From NCBI RefSeq assembly GCF_014191495.1, contig NZ_JACHWR010000001.1, positions 1,674,001 to 1,738,000 of the forward strand: a stretch of 64,000 bases of DNA, in the 5' to 3' direction. This DNA comes from Nocardioides soli. GTDB taxonomy: Bacteria > Actinomycetota > Actinomycetes > Propionibacteriales > Nocardioidaceae. A model generated the notes under the pieces. The model was not told the origin of the DNA. It did no database searches and saw nothing but the letters and a program-made list of their open reading frames with translations. Position numbers and translations under genes: made by a program. Positions 48,320-57,525 of this stretch are shown one piece after another. Each line of letters opens with the position of its first letter. The first letter of the stretch is position 1.

Positions 48320-48976
48320 TCACACTCGCCGGGCCCGCCGGACGGCGCGCCACCCGGGGAGCCTGTCGACGGCCCACACCGCCAGCCCCGTCAGCACCAG
48401 TCCGAGCAGGGCGGTCACCGCGAGAGCCATCGGCCGGTGCCCCTGGTGGTAGCCGATCCCAGGGTCCTCGGGAGACACCTGGGTGGTGATCAGCATGCCC
48501 TGCCCGACCCCGGCCTCGACCTGGATCTCCCGGGCGACCGCCCGGATCTGCTCGACCAGGCGCCGGAGCTCGCTGCGGACCCGCTCCGCGCTGGGGCCGG
48601 TGACCTGGACCTGGAGGACGGGCCGGTTGAAGTTCGAGGCCCACTGGCCGCCGGCGTTGGGGAGCTCGACCGAGTAACCGTCGTCGACACCCTGCCCGGC
48701 CAACGCGACCGAGCCGCTCGTGGGCGACTTCTCGACGCCCTTGTTGACGATCCGCTCCACCAGTCCTGCCGTGGAGATGACGCCGGAGGTCGGCGAGCTG
48801 ATCGTGTTCGGGCTGTTCGGCGTCACGGGTGCCAGGAAGAGCACGTTGGTCTGCGTCGCGTAGACGCCCGGGGTCTGGTGCACCAGCAGCAGGACGCCCG
48901 CAGTCAGGGCCAGCCCCGCCAGCACGACGTACCAGCGACGTGCCGACGCGACCAGCAGGTCCCAGACGGTCATCAC
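48320..48976 (-). CDS. Wzz-like polysaccharide chain-length/co-polymerase protein
   Basis: 218 residues with membrane helices near residues 15-35 and 185-205 and an external helical region between, the Wzz/PCP topology. QTNVLFLAPVTPNSPNTI and VLQVQVTGPSAERVRSELRRLVEQIRA are typical of the short actinobacterial PCP proteins that lack a tyrosine-kinase domain. The start overlaps the ligase stop (GTG or ATG, one codon apart). It would set the length of the surface polymer together with the second Wzz-like protein and the polymerase. Confidence 0.78.
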   Translation of the reverse strand: MMTVWDLLVASARRWYVVLAGLALTAGVLLLVHQTPGVYATQTNVLFLAPVTPNSPNTISSPTSGVISTAGLVERIVNKGVEKSPTSGSVALAGQGVDDGYSVELPNAGGQWASNFNRPVLQVQVTGPSAERVRSELRRLVEQIRAVAREIQVEAGVGQGMLITTQVSPEDPGIGYHQGHRPMALAVTALLGLVLTGLAVWAVDRLPGWRAVRRARRV

Positions 48977-50295
48977 GGTCGTGGCCTCTCCTCGGCGAGC
49001 ACGAGGCGCCGCGCCGCGCCGGCGATGCCGAGCAGGAGGAAGAAGGTGCCGGCGGACATCGGGAAGCTCAGGGCGTCGAACAGCGCGAGCGTGACCGCGC
49101 CGGCGGCGACCGCGCCGAGCAGCCCCTGCCCGAGCTGGCTCAGGGTCGGCGACCCGCCGCGGACCCGGGTCACGCGGGCGGCGCGCAGCCCGGTGACGAC
49201 GAGCAGGAGGAAGGCCGTCAGACCGACGACACCGACCTCGATGAGCAGGCCGAGGTACTGGTTGTCGAGGATCCGGTACGACGGCAGGAAGGTCTGGAAC
49301 CCGCGACCGAAGAGCGGTGCCCGGGAGACGAAGTCGGCGGCGATCGCGTACGAGCCGGTGCGCGACTGCGCACTGCTGTCGCCGCCGATGCCGGTGAACA
49401 GGCCGAGCAGGCTGCCGAGCATGCCGGGGATCAGGAGATACACCGCCACGGAGCCGACGATGCTGACCCCGAACGCGGCCCGACGGGCCCGCGGCGGCCA
49501 GGACACCAGGACGACGATGGTCCCCACGGCACAGGCCAGCAGCGCGGAGCGGGAGATGGAGAGCGGCACGCAGATCGCGATCAGGGCCACCGGCGTCCAG
49601 CGACGCACGGCCGAACGCCCGTGGTCGCCCATCGCCAGGGCGAGTGCCAGCGGCAGCAGCATCGTCACGACGGCGCCGTACTCGATCGGGTGGGTGGCGG
49701 TGCCGGCCGGCCGGGTGAAGCCCTCACGCATCGTCAGGCCGAACCCGGCATGGTTCGCGACCAGCCCGGGGATCGAGATCCGGTCGACGAGCGGCTGGTG
49801 GGTCAGGAACTGGGTGATGCCGAGCGCCGCCATCGCCGCACCCAGCGCCACGAGCCGGCGCACGAGCACGAGCAGCCGATCGAGGTCGGGGATCCCGTCG
49901 TTCGCGACGAGCAGCACGCCGGCCCAGCCGCCGAGCAGCACCAGCGCGAGCGTCGCCGAGCTGAACTCGATCGGGTCGATGGGCCTGACGCAGGCGGCGA
50001 CGAAGGCGGCCAGCACCGTCAGGACGAAGCCGATCAGGCAGGCGCGCACCGGCTGCCGGCCGGCGGTGTTCGGCGTCGGCCGGGCGAGCTGCGCGAAGAG
50101 CCACCACAGGGCGCAGCCCAGGCCGACGACGGTCGCCGGCGAGCCGGCCCCGCCGAGCGGGCCGATCACGAGGCGCGACGGGATCGCGATCAGGGCGACC
50201 GCGTAGATCGTCAGCACGGTGACGGCGTCACCGCGCCCCGGAAGCAGGCCGATCCGGACCCGACCGGCGTCGCCGACAGTGACGGTCGAGGTCAC
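48973..50295 (-). CDS. O-antigen ligase/polymerase-like membrane protein
   Basis: 440 residues with about eleven to twelve membrane helices. A large loop (about 175-215) precedes the Wzy_C-like segment that includes GTATHPIEYGAVVTMLLPLALAL and SISRSALLACAVG, with the conserved Arg, and FGRGFQTFLPSYRILDNQYLGLLIEVG. This pattern is shared by O-antigen ligases and polymerases, which act on undecaprenyl-linked chains outside the membrane. In a Gram-positive it would be the polymerase (or a teichoic-like ligase). One base separates it from the upstream Wzz-like gene. Confidence 0.82.
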   Translation of the reverse strand: MTSTVTVGDAGRVRIGLLPGRGDAVTVLTIYAVALIAIPSRLVIGPLGGAGSPATVVGLGCALWWLFAQLARPTPNTAGRQPVRACLIGFVLTVLAAFVAACVRPIDPIEFSSATLALVLLGGWAGVLLVANDGIPDLDRLLVLVRRLVALGAAMAALGITQFLTHQPLVDRISIPGLVANHAGFGLTMREGFTRPAGTATHPIEYGAVVTMLLPLALALAMGDHGRSAVRRWTPVALIAICVPLSISRSALLACAVGTIVVLVSWPPRARRAAFGVSIVGSVAVYLLIPGMLGSLLGLFTGIGGDSSAQSRTGSYAIAADFVSRAPLFGRGFQTFLPSYRILDNQYLGLLIEVGVVGLTAFLLLVVTGLRAARVTRVRGGSPTLSQLGQGLLGAVAAGAVTLALFDALSFPMSAGTFFLLLGIAGAARRLVLAEERPRP

Positions 50296-50296
50296 C

Positions 50297-51082
50297 TCAG
50301 CCGTCCGTTCCCGTCTTCCGGCGCTTGTCGAGCGAGGCCGGCTCCGGGGCGTCGGCCTCGGTCGAGGGCGGCTCCGGGGGGTCGGTCGGACCGGCGCCGC
50401 GCTGGCGCGGCCAGAACGTCGGTAGTCGCCCCTCCCCCGTCGGAGCCTCGTCCTCGCCGTCTGCGGCGGCTTCGGCGCGCAGCCGGCGTCGGCGCAGCAG
50501 CCCGTCGACCATGGCGACGAAGAGCACGCCGGCGACCATGAGGGCGCCGCCGACCATGACCATGGCCCGGTAGCGGCCCGACATGACGGTCTCCGGCTTC
50601 TCGCTCCGCGCGATCAGCTGGGTGGTGATCTGGGCCGACCCGCTGACCGCGAGGGCGGTCTGGAGCCGGGCCAGGCTGACCGGCACCTGGTCGACGACGG
50701 CGTCGAGCATCGCGTCGGCGGCGGCCGCCGAGCTCGCCTCGGTGGTGACCAGGACGATCGGGGCGCTCGTGGTGTAGTCCGGCGTCACCGTGTACGACGC
50801 CGCGGAGCCTCCCTGCTGGGCCATCTGCTCACGCACCTGCTCGGAGCCGAGGTCCCGGCTCAGCACGTCGACGCTCTGCTCGAGGCCGCCGAGGAAGAGG
50901 TAGGGGTTGCCGGTGTCGCCGAGTGTCGTCTCCGGCGGCACCAGCACGATGCTGGCGTTCGCGCGGTAGGTGGCCGGGAGCCGCGAGACGATGAACGTCG
51001 TCGCGATCACGGCCAGCACCGTCACCGCCAACAGCAGGTACCAGCGCCTCTTCAGGCTCTGCGCCAGCTCCGTCAGGTACAT
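50297..51082 (-). CDS. Wzz-like chain-length protein with cytoplasmic tail
   Basis: 261 residues. A first membrane helix (about 15-35) and a second (about 170-195) flank an outside helical domain (ANASIVLVPPETTLG, PYLFLGGLEQSVDVLSRDL, SAPIVLVTTEASSAAAADAML). A Glu/Pro/Arg-rich cytoplasmic tail of about 60 residues follows. This is the polysaccharide co-polymerase topology without kinase. It overlaps the upstream glycosyltransferase by 10 bases. A second such protein lies downstream of the ligase, so two copies bracket the polymerase. Confidence 0.8.
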   Translation of the reverse strand: MYLTELAQSLKRRWYLLLAVTVLAVIATTFIVSRLPATYRANASIVLVPPETTLGDTGNPYLFLGGLEQSVDVLSRDLGSEQVREQMAQQGGSAASYTVTPDYTTSAPIVLVTTEASSAAAADAMLDAVVDQVPVSLARLQTALAVSGSAQITTQLIARSEKPETVMSGRYRAMVMVGGALMVAGVLFVAMVDGLLRRRRLRAEAAADGEDEAPTGEGRLPTFWPRQRGAGPTDPPEPPSTEADAPEPASLDKRRKTGTDG

Positions 51083-52341
51083 GGCTCTCCCTCGATCCGA
51101 TCGGCAGGTGACACGTCAGGTGGCACAGCACGCGCCGTGCGCAGGTGGTCGGCGACGACCTCGTCGTAGATCCGGTCCGCGGCGTCGACCTTCGCCGACC
51201 AGAGCCCGACGGCGGCCAGCCGGACCCGCGCGGCCGCACCCATGCGGCGGCGCAGCGCCGGGTCGGCGTCGAGCCGCCGGACCGCCGCGGCGAGGTCGGC
51301 CGCATAGCGCTCCGGTTCGGTGGGCGGCACCCGGATGCCGCACGTGTCGTCCACCGCGCTCCCCGGCCCGCCGCGGTCGCTCACGACGAGCGGCAGCCCG
51401 TGGCCCATCGCCTCGAACACGACGTTCCCGCCGGGCTCGCGGAAGCTCGGGAAGACGAACACGTCGGCGGCGCCGTAGAGCGCGTCGACCCGCTCGCGTG
51501 GCTGGGCGCCGTGGAACACCACGCGGTCCGCCACGCCGAGCACCCCGGCGAGCCGCTCACACTCGGCCCGGTCGAACCCGTCGCCGACCACGTCGAGGAC
51601 CACGTCGAGGTCACGCAGGTGCCCCATCGCCGCGATCGCGTCGCGGGCGCCCTTGGTGCGGATCAGCCGGCCCACGAAGATCAGCCGCAGCGGCCCCGCC
51701 CGGTGGGCCGGGCGCGAGGCCCGCGGCAGCTCCTCGAGCCCGGTCTCGGAGAGGATCTCCAGGCGGCGGACCCGCAGCCCGCTCAGCGCGTCGCCGACGT
51801 ACGACGCGATGCCCAGCACGCACGCCGCCTCCTCGTACGTCGCGCGCAGCAGCGGGTCGTGCCGCAGCCGCCACGGGTCGAGGCGACGCAGCGCCAGGTA
51901 CCACGGCGCGGTGTCCTCCGACTCGAAGGCGGGCGGCGACTGGAGTCCGCCGCCGACCGGCCCGAGCACGTACGGGATGCCGGAGCCGCGCAGCGGCGAC
52001 GGGTAGCGCATCGCGACCGGCAACGGCTGGTGACCGACGTCGAAGCGCTCGCCGCGGGCCGTCGCCCGGTGGATCCAGCGCCGCGCGCGGACGTGGAACG
52101 GGACGTAGCCGGGCTTCATCAGGCTGTTGAGCCGCTCGGCCGAGCCGAGCACCGGCGGCTCGACCCACTCGACGACCCGCGCCGCCGGCAGCCGGTCCAC
52201 GACGCTCGCATGCCCGCGCTTGCGGTAGGTCAGCAGCGTCACCTCGTGTCGAGAGCTCAGGTGCTGCGCCCACTGCCAGGCGACCCACGACTCGCCGACG
52301 TCGTCGGGGTCGACGGTCGGCGCGACGAGCAGCAGCCTCAT
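51073..52341 (-). CDS. GT4-family glycosyltransferase
   Basis: 422 residues. GT-B fold: an N-terminal acceptor domain beginning MRLLLVAPTVDPDDVGESWVA and a C-terminal nucleotide-sugar domain with LRLIFVGRLIRTKGARDAIAAM and FREPGGNVVFEAMGHGLPLVVSD. The Glu pair in EPGGNVVFE corresponds to the retaining EX7E motif. Cytosolic, acts on lipid-linked sugars. First gene of the Wzz/ligase operon on this strand; the ATG has AGGTGG upstream. A divergent GT2 gene begins 60 bases away. Confidence 0.9.
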   Translation of the reverse strand: MRLLLVAPTVDPDDVGESWVAWQWAQHLSSRHEVTLLTYRKRGHASVVDRLPAARVVEWVEPPVLGSAERLNSLMKPGYVPFHVRARRWIHRATARGERFDVGHQPLPVAMRYPSPLRGSGIPYVLGPVGGGLQSPPAFESEDTAPWYLALRRLDPWRLRHDPLLRATYEEAACVLGIASYVGDALSGLRVRRLEILSETGLEELPRASRPAHRAGPLRLIFVGRLIRTKGARDAIAAMGHLRDLDVVLDVVGDGFDRAECERLAGVLGVADRVVFHGAQPRERVDALYGAADVFVFPSFREPGGNVVFEAMGHGLPLVVSDRGGPGSAVDDTCGIRVPPTEPERYAADLAAAVRRLDADPALRRRMGAAARVRLAAVGLWSAKVDAADRIYDEVVADHLRTARAVPPDVSPADRIEGEPCT

Positions 52342-52388
52342 GACCGCCACCTCCGCGCAACGCCCGGCGCACCGGCCCCTCGGGCACC

Positions 52389-52394
52389 TATCCT
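52389..52394 (+). promoter_or_regulatory. -10 box of a leaderless promoter (GT2 gene)
   Basis: TATCCT ends 6 bases before the ATG at 52401. The gene has no Shine-Dalgarno sequence. It is the same geometry as at the collagen island, but in the glycan locus. Confidence 0.5.
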
Positions 52395-52400
52395 CATGGC

Positions 52401-53300
52401 ATGCAGCCCGACGTGGCCGTCATCGTGGTGACCTACAACAGCGCCGGCGTGGTGCTCGACCTCCTCGACAGCCTGCCCGCCGGCCTCGACGGGCTGAGCG
52501 CCGACGTCGTCGTGGTGGACAACTCCTCCACCGACGCGACGGCCGAGCTCCTCGACGCCCGCGACGACTGCCGGGTCGTGCGGGCGCCCAACCACGGCTA
52601 CGCCGCCGGCATCAACGCCGGCGTGCGCCACGCGGCCCCCGCGCCGGCGGTCCTGGTGCTGAACCCCGACGTGCGCCTCGACCCGGGATCGGTACGCCGG
52701 CTGCTCGAGCCGCTGCAGCGACCCGGCGTCGGGATCACCGCCCCGCGGGTCCACTCCGAGGACGGCAGCCTGCACCTGTCGCTGCGCCGCACCCCCACGC
52801 TGGCTCGCGCGCTCGGGCTCAGCCGCACCCGGGTGCCGGCGCTCTCGGAGTACGTCCACGAGCCGCGCGCCTACGAGCGGCCCGGTCCGGTCGACTGGGC
52901 GCTCGGCGCCATCCTCGCGATCCGCCGCGACTGCCTCGACGACGTGGGCGAGTGGGACGAGTCGTTCTTCCTCTACTCCGAGGAGACGGACTACTGCCTG
53001 CGGGCCCGCGACCGCGGCTGGCTCACGTGGTACGAGCCGTCCGCGACCGCGATGCACATCGGCGGGGCGTCCGGGCAGAACGACTTCACCCACACGCTCC
53101 AGATCCTCAACCGGGTGCGGCTCTACCGACGTCGATCCGGCGCGGCGGCGGGTCTCTGCTACTACCTGCTGACGATCCTGTCGGAGGCGAGCTGGGCGGT
53201 CCGCGGTCATCATCAGTCCCGCACCGCCATCCGTGCGCTGCTGCGGCCGAGCACGCGGCCCGCCGAGGCCCACTGCGGGGACACGCTGGTGCCCGCCTGA
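52401..53300 (+). CDS. GT2-family (rhamnosyltransferase-like) glycosyltransferase
   Basis: 299 residues. GT-A fold: VAVIVVTYNSAGVVLDLLDS, DVVVVDNSSTDATAELL, NHGYAAGINAGVRHA, VLVLNPDVRLDPG (DXD-like) and WALGAILAIRRDCLDDVGEWDESFFLYSEETDYCLRARDRG. These are typical of WbbL/GlfT-like enzymes adding rhamnose or galactofuranose. It is alone on the plus strand in this part, and its last 88 bases overlap the convergent asparagine-synthase-like gene. Confidence 0.9.
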   Translation: MQPDVAVIVVTYNSAGVVLDLLDSLPAGLDGLSADVVVVDNSSTDATAELLDARDDCRVVRAPNHGYAAGINAGVRHAAPAPAVLVLNPDVRLDPGSVRRLLEPLQRPGVGITAPRVHSEDGSLHLSLRRTPTLARALGLSRTRVPALSEYVHEPRAYERPGPVDWALGAILAIRRDCLDDVGEWDESFFLYSEETDYCLRARDRGWLTWYEPSATAMHIGGASGQNDFTHTLQILNRVRLYRRRSGAAAGLCYYLLTILSEASWAVRGHHQSRTAIRALLRPSTRPAEAHCGDTLVPA

Positions 53301-55093
53301 TCCATGGCTCCGCGCGCGGCCTGGCTGAGGTTGACCATCAGGGCCACCGTGGACGGGGCCGGGCTGCGCTCGCCCGCGACGACCCGGTCGAGCCAGTCCG
53401 GGCGGAGGATCCCGGCCAGCAGCGAGAGGTCCGCCGGGTCGGCGCGCCAGTGCGCGAGCACCTTCGCCGCCATGATCTCCCCACCGGCCGGCGGCCGGGT
53501 CGTCCGCGACGTACGCTGCCGCGCCTTCCCGACCACCTTCTGGGCCTGCACCCGGCCCAGCCGCCAGGAGTTCGCCCACGTGGGCTCGGCATAGGTGCGC
53601 GGCGTCGGGCGGCCGTCGAGCTCGATGTCGGCCAGCGCGGGGTCGGTCTCCAGGAGGATCCGGCCGAGGTAGCGCATGGAGCGCTTCTCCCCCGGCCCGA
53701 GACACCGGGCCAGGTCGATGAAGCGCCGGCTCAGCATCGGGTTGACCGTGCTCCGGTCGTACGCCGTCGCCGAGGCGAGCGTCCCCGCCCAGCGCTGCAT
53801 CCGCTGCCACAGGTAGAACTCGTCGGTCGCGGGCCACCACGACCGGTGCGCGGCCGCGAGCTCGTGGTGCACCTCGGCGGCGGCGACCTCCGGAGCGACC
53901 GAGCCGAGCTCGGGCAGCAGCGCGTCCGCCTCGACGGACTCGTTCGGGAACATCCGCCAGCGCGCGAGCCCGGTCGACAGCAGCGGGCGGACCCGCAGGC
54001 GGACGGCCGGCCCGAAGTAGTAGAAGCCACGGGCGACCTCACCGCCCAGCCCGGCCAGCCGCGGGCGCCCGCCGATCCCCCGCTCGGCCCAGAGCAGGGA
54101 GGCGAGGGCGAGCGGGTCGGCCATGCCCTCGACCCGCCTCGACGCGGCCGCGGTCAGCGCGTGGGCCTCTCCCGGGTCGAGGTCGGCCAGCCCGTCGAGG
54201 TCGATCACGCGGTGCCGCATGCCCTCGGCCCGGGACAGCCGGCCAGCGATCTCGGCGTCGGGCGAGCCGGGCACGGCGAGCGTCAGGGCCTCGACCCGCG
54301 GCCGCCGCGACCGCGGGATCGCACCGAGCAGGATCCGGGAGTCCAGGCCGCCGGTGAGCTGGAGCAGGGCGTCGTCGTGGTCGTCGAGGAACCGGGCCAC
54401 CACCTCCGCGACCGTGTCCGCGGCGGCGCGCTCGGGCGGGCCGTCCGTCGGCGCGGCCCGGGCCGCCGACGGCACGACCACCGTCTCGCGGACCCCGCCC
54501 GCACGCAGCGCCACGCGGGAGCCGGCGCCGACCTTGCGCACGCCGGAGTGCAGGCTGCGCCCTCCGGTCTGCCAGCCCAGCTGCGACTGCACCAGCACGG
54601 CGGTGCGGTCCAGCCCGTCGCCCACGCAGCCGCCGAGCACCGCGGCCGAGGACGAGACCCCCGACCAGCCGGGTCCGGTGGCAAGGTAGACGTGTCGGAA
54701 GCCGAGCCAGTCCACGACGGCCGTGACGCAGCCGTCGTCGGGGCGCCAGCCCGCGGCGGCGAACGGCGGGATCACCTCGGCCAGCAGCGAGCCGGCGTCG
54801 CCGGCGCCGAGCAGGCGGCGTACGTCGGCTCGCGTCAGGGCGCGCTCGTCGGTGCGCGCGGTGGCGCCGAGCACGACCTGCCAGGTCTCGGTCGGGCTCG
54901 AGTCCGGGCCGGGCTCCGGGCTGCGCTCCGGACCGCCCCAGACCACGGCCGTCGAGCGGTCGTCGAGGTCGACGAGCCACCCGCCGCGCGCCGCCCGCAC
55001 CCGCTCGGCGAGCAGGTGTGCGGCGCCGGGCCCGGCCGTGGTGAAGGCGGCGAACCCCGGCACGTCGCCGGCGAGCGTGGCCAGGTGCGTCAT
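53213..55093 (-). CDS. Asparagine-synthase-like protein without the glutaminase cysteine
   Basis: 626 residues. The PP-loop ATP pyrophosphatase motif LQLTGGLDSRILLG is intact near residue 260, followed by the DAEIAGRLSRAEGMRHR segment and a helical C-terminal half. The N-terminal part is shaped like a class-II glutamine amidotransferase domain, but no Cys follows the Met (it reads MTHLATLAG). Ammonia from Gln hydrolysis is therefore unlikely. Members in surface-polysaccharide clusters are suggested to amidate sugar carboxylates or condense other amines. Overlaps the GT gene by ATGA and the GT2 gene by 88 bases. Confidence 0.8.
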   Translation of the reverse strand: MTHLATLAGDVPGFAAFTTAGPGAAHLLAERVRAARGGWLVDLDDRSTAVVWGGPERSPEPGPDSSPTETWQVVLGATARTDERALTRADVRRLLGAGDAGSLLAEVIPPFAAAGWRPDDGCVTAVVDWLGFRHVYLATGPGWSGVSSSAAVLGGCVGDGLDRTAVLVQSQLGWQTGGRSLHSGVRKVGAGSRVALRAGGVRETVVVPSAARAAPTDGPPERAAADTVAEVVARFLDDHDDALLQLTGGLDSRILLGAIPRSRRPRVEALTLAVPGSPDAEIAGRLSRAEGMRHRVIDLDGLADLDPGEAHALTAAASRRVEGMADPLALASLLWAERGIGGRPRLAGLGGEVARGFYYFGPAVRLRVRPLLSTGLARWRMFPNESVEADALLPELGSVAPEVAAAEVHHELAAAHRSWWPATDEFYLWQRMQRWAGTLASATAYDRSTVNPMLSRRFIDLARCLGPGEKRSMRYLGRILLETDPALADIELDGRPTPRTYAEPTWANSWRLGRVQAQKVVGKARQRTSRTTRPPAGGEIMAAKVLAHWRADPADLSLLAGILRPDWLDRVVAGERSPAPSTVALMVNLSQAARGAMDQAGTSVSPQWASAGRVLGRSSARMAVRD

Positions 55094-57525
55094 CGGTCTC
55101 CCTCTCGATCGGTGCCGGGACCGGAGCCGGCGAGCGCCACGATCTGCTCCAGGCGCCGGGCCCGCTCCGCCCAGCTGTGCTGCCGGGCGAACGCCTGCCG
55201 GCGGGCCACGAGCGCCTCGTCGGGCGGTGCCGACAGCAGGGCGAGCGTGCGGCTGGCGAACTCCTGCGGGGTGGTGACCAGCTCGACGAGGTCGGTCTCG
55301 AGCGCCCGGGCGGCCGGCAGGTCGGTCGACACCGCGGGCCGGCCGGCGGCGAGGTACTCCAGCGTCTTGAGCGGGAAGCTGGCGCGGTTGAAGTCGGTGA
55401 CGGCGTACGGCGTGAGCCCGACGGCGAGCGCCGCCATGAACTCCGGCAGCCGCTCGAACGGCTGCCGGTCGATCCACTGCACGTTGGGCCGGGCGATCAG
55501 CGCGTCCAGGCGCGCCCGTGTCTCCGGGCACTCCTCGTAGCGCGGGCCGACGAGGAGCAGGCTGGCACCGGTGGCCGCGACGGCGTCGAGGCTCCCCAGG
55601 TCGAGCCGCTCGTTGAGCTGCCCGACGACACCGGCGATCGGCCCGGCCAGCAACACCTCGGGAGCAGCCACGATCCGCGCCACGTCGCCGTAGTGCTCGG
55701 CGTCGGTGCCGTTGGGCAGCACCAGCCCGGGCCGCCGGCCGGCGGCGAGCACGTCGACGAGGTCCTGGGTGACGGCGACGACGACGTCGCAGTCGGCGAC
55801 GTTGCGCCGGCGGCAGGCACGTGCGTAGCCGGCGCTCCGGCCCAGCAGCTCGGCGCCCGCGACGAAGTCATCGGTCTCGAAGTAGACCCGCGGGGCGTCG
55901 ACCCATCGCGGGAAGCGCTGCTCGGGGTCGCTCACGACGACGCCCGCGATCGCGACCCCGCGGTCGCGGACCACCCGCCGGGCGTCGAGGTCGGCGTGCA
56001 GCCGCGTCAGCCGGCGCAGGACCGGTCGGCTGACTCCCGGGACGCACGAGGTGCTGACCCGCACCAGCCCCGGGATCGGCTCGGTCACGAGCGGGACCTG
56101 GAGGCCGCGGCGCCGGCGGGCCCGCCAGGACATCGGCGGGTCGATCCAGATCACGTCCCGGGTGCGGGCCAGCTCGCCGGCCAGGTGCTTGTCGGTGCCG
56201 GTCACCGCGCTCCACGGTGCACCCGCGAAGTAGAGGAGCGCGGCGCCGTCTCGACCGGGCTCGGGCCGCCGCTCGCCGGACCCGTCGACGCGCCGCGCGA
56301 GCGGCTGGGCGTTGAAGTCGTCGGCGGCCCGGCGGCCGCGGAGGCGGGCCAGGCACCGGCGCAGGTGGTAGTCGGCGAACCGGCCGGCCGCGGCGCCGTC
56401 GGCGGCGAGCGTCGTCCAGGCCCGGTCGGCGCCCCGGCGCCGCTCGCGGAGGGCGGCGTCGTAGATCGCCTCCTGCCGGGCCGCCGCCTCGGTCAGCGCG
56501 AACCGCTGCTCGACCACCGCGCGGCTGAACCGCCCCAGGTCGCGGCGCCGGGACTCGTCGACGGCGAGCCCCGCGAGGAGGTCCGCGAGCAGGTCGACCG
56601 GCGGCCGGTCGGCGCCGCCGTAGCCGTACCAACCGGTCCACAGGAAGTCGGGGAGCGACTCCGGGGTGAGGAGGCGGAAGAAGCCGCCCTCGCCCTGCAC
56701 CACCAGCGGCTTGCCGAACGCTGCCGCCCGCAGCGCGGACCCGCCCATGCCGAGCACGACGTCGGCGGCGGCGTACGCCGGGCGCGGGTCGTCGATCGCT
56801 CCGGGCAGCACCACCACCGGCCGGCCGGTGCGCACGTTCACCAGGTCGGCCCGTCGCTCCACCTCCGCCCGGGCCGGGCCGTCGCCGACCACGACCAGCC
56901 GGACCGGTGCCGCGGCGGCGAGCCGGCCCACGGCGTCGATCGCGGTGAGGATGCCCTCGAGCTTCAGCTGGTGGGCGAGCCGACTGACGCACACGACGGT
57001 GAAGTCGTCGCCGATCCCCTGCCGGACCCGGAAGTCCCGCCCGAGCGCGTCGTCGGGCTGGTTCGCGACGACGTCGACCGGGGGCTCCAGGACGCGGACG
57101 CGGTGCCGGCCGGCGCGGCGCTCGGCGTCCGCGATCTGCTCGGTGCCGACCACGACCGGCATCGAGCGGGGCAGGAACGGCGCCACCGACATCGACATGA
57201 CCGTGGTCATGGAGAGGGCGCCGGACAGCCGGCCCGCGAGGTTGCACTCGAGGCCCGGCGGCCACTCGTAGCCGTGCAGCACGTCGATCCGGCGTTCGCG
57301 GACCAGCCCGGCCAGGTCGCGGGCGACCCGCGGCGAGGGCCGGCGCCCCGGGTCGGGCGCCGTCAGGAACTCGAGTCCGAGGGACCGCACCGTGTCCACC
57401 AGCGCGCCCGGCCGCCCGTAGACCACCACCTCGTGGCCGCGGTCGCGCAGCGCCGCGGAGAGCTCGATCGCGTTGAGCTGGCTGCCGCCGAGGGCCAGGT
57501 CGTGGGGGTAGGTGAGGATCCTCAC
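55090..57525 (-). CDS. Tandem double GT4 glycosyltransferase (fusion)
   Basis: 811 residues with two GT-B enzymes in a row. Domain 1 (about 1-400) begins VRILTYPHDLALGGSQLNAIEL, the GT4 start, and has VVCVSRLAHQLKLEGILTAID and DVVLGMGGSALRAAAFGKPLVV. Domain 2 (about 450-800) has FAGAPWSAVTGTDKHLAGEL, LPNGTDAEHYGDV and ASFPLKTLEYLAAGRPAVSTDL. Both look active, so two linkages could be made by one polypeptide. There is no frameshift; a single reading frame covers both. GTG start overlaps the flippase stop by 4 bases. Confidence 0.88.
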   Translation of the reverse strand: MRILTYPHDLALGGSQLNAIELSAALRDRGHEVVVYGRPGALVDTVRSLGLEFLTAPDPGRRPSPRVARDLAGLVRERRIDVLHGYEWPPGLECNLAGRLSGALSMTTVMSMSVAPFLPRSMPVVVGTEQIADAERRAGRHRVRVLEPPVDVVANQPDDALGRDFRVRQGIGDDFTVVCVSRLAHQLKLEGILTAIDAVGRLAAAAPVRLVVVGDGPARAEVERRADLVNVRTGRPVVVLPGAIDDPRPAYAAADVVLGMGGSALRAAAFGKPLVVQGEGGFFRLLTPESLPDFLWTGWYGYGGADRPPVDLLADLLAGLAVDESRRRDLGRFSRAVVEQRFALTEAAARQEAIYDAALRERRRGADRAWTTLAADGAAAGRFADYHLRRCLARLRGRRAADDFNAQPLARRVDGSGERRPEPGRDGAALLYFAGAPWSAVTGTDKHLAGELARTRDVIWIDPPMSWRARRRRGLQVPLVTEPIPGLVRVSTSCVPGVSRPVLRRLTRLHADLDARRVVRDRGVAIAGVVVSDPEQRFPRWVDAPRVYFETDDFVAGAELLGRSAGYARACRRRNVADCDVVVAVTQDLVDVLAAGRRPGLVLPNGTDAEHYGDVARIVAAPEVLLAGPIAGVVGQLNERLDLGSLDAVAATGASLLLVGPRYEECPETRARLDALIARPNVQWIDRQPFERLPEFMAALAVGLTPYAVTDFNRASFPLKTLEYLAAGRPAVSTDLPAARALETDLVELVTTPQEFASRTLALLSAPPDEALVARRQAFARQHSWAERARRLEQIVALAGSGPGTDREGDR

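Noticed and set aside
53213..55531. Longer asparagine-synthase frame starting near 55531
   Set aside because: The extra N-terminal part is the out-of-frame shadow of the second GT4 domain; the ATG at 55093 has the operon's usual ATGA overlap.
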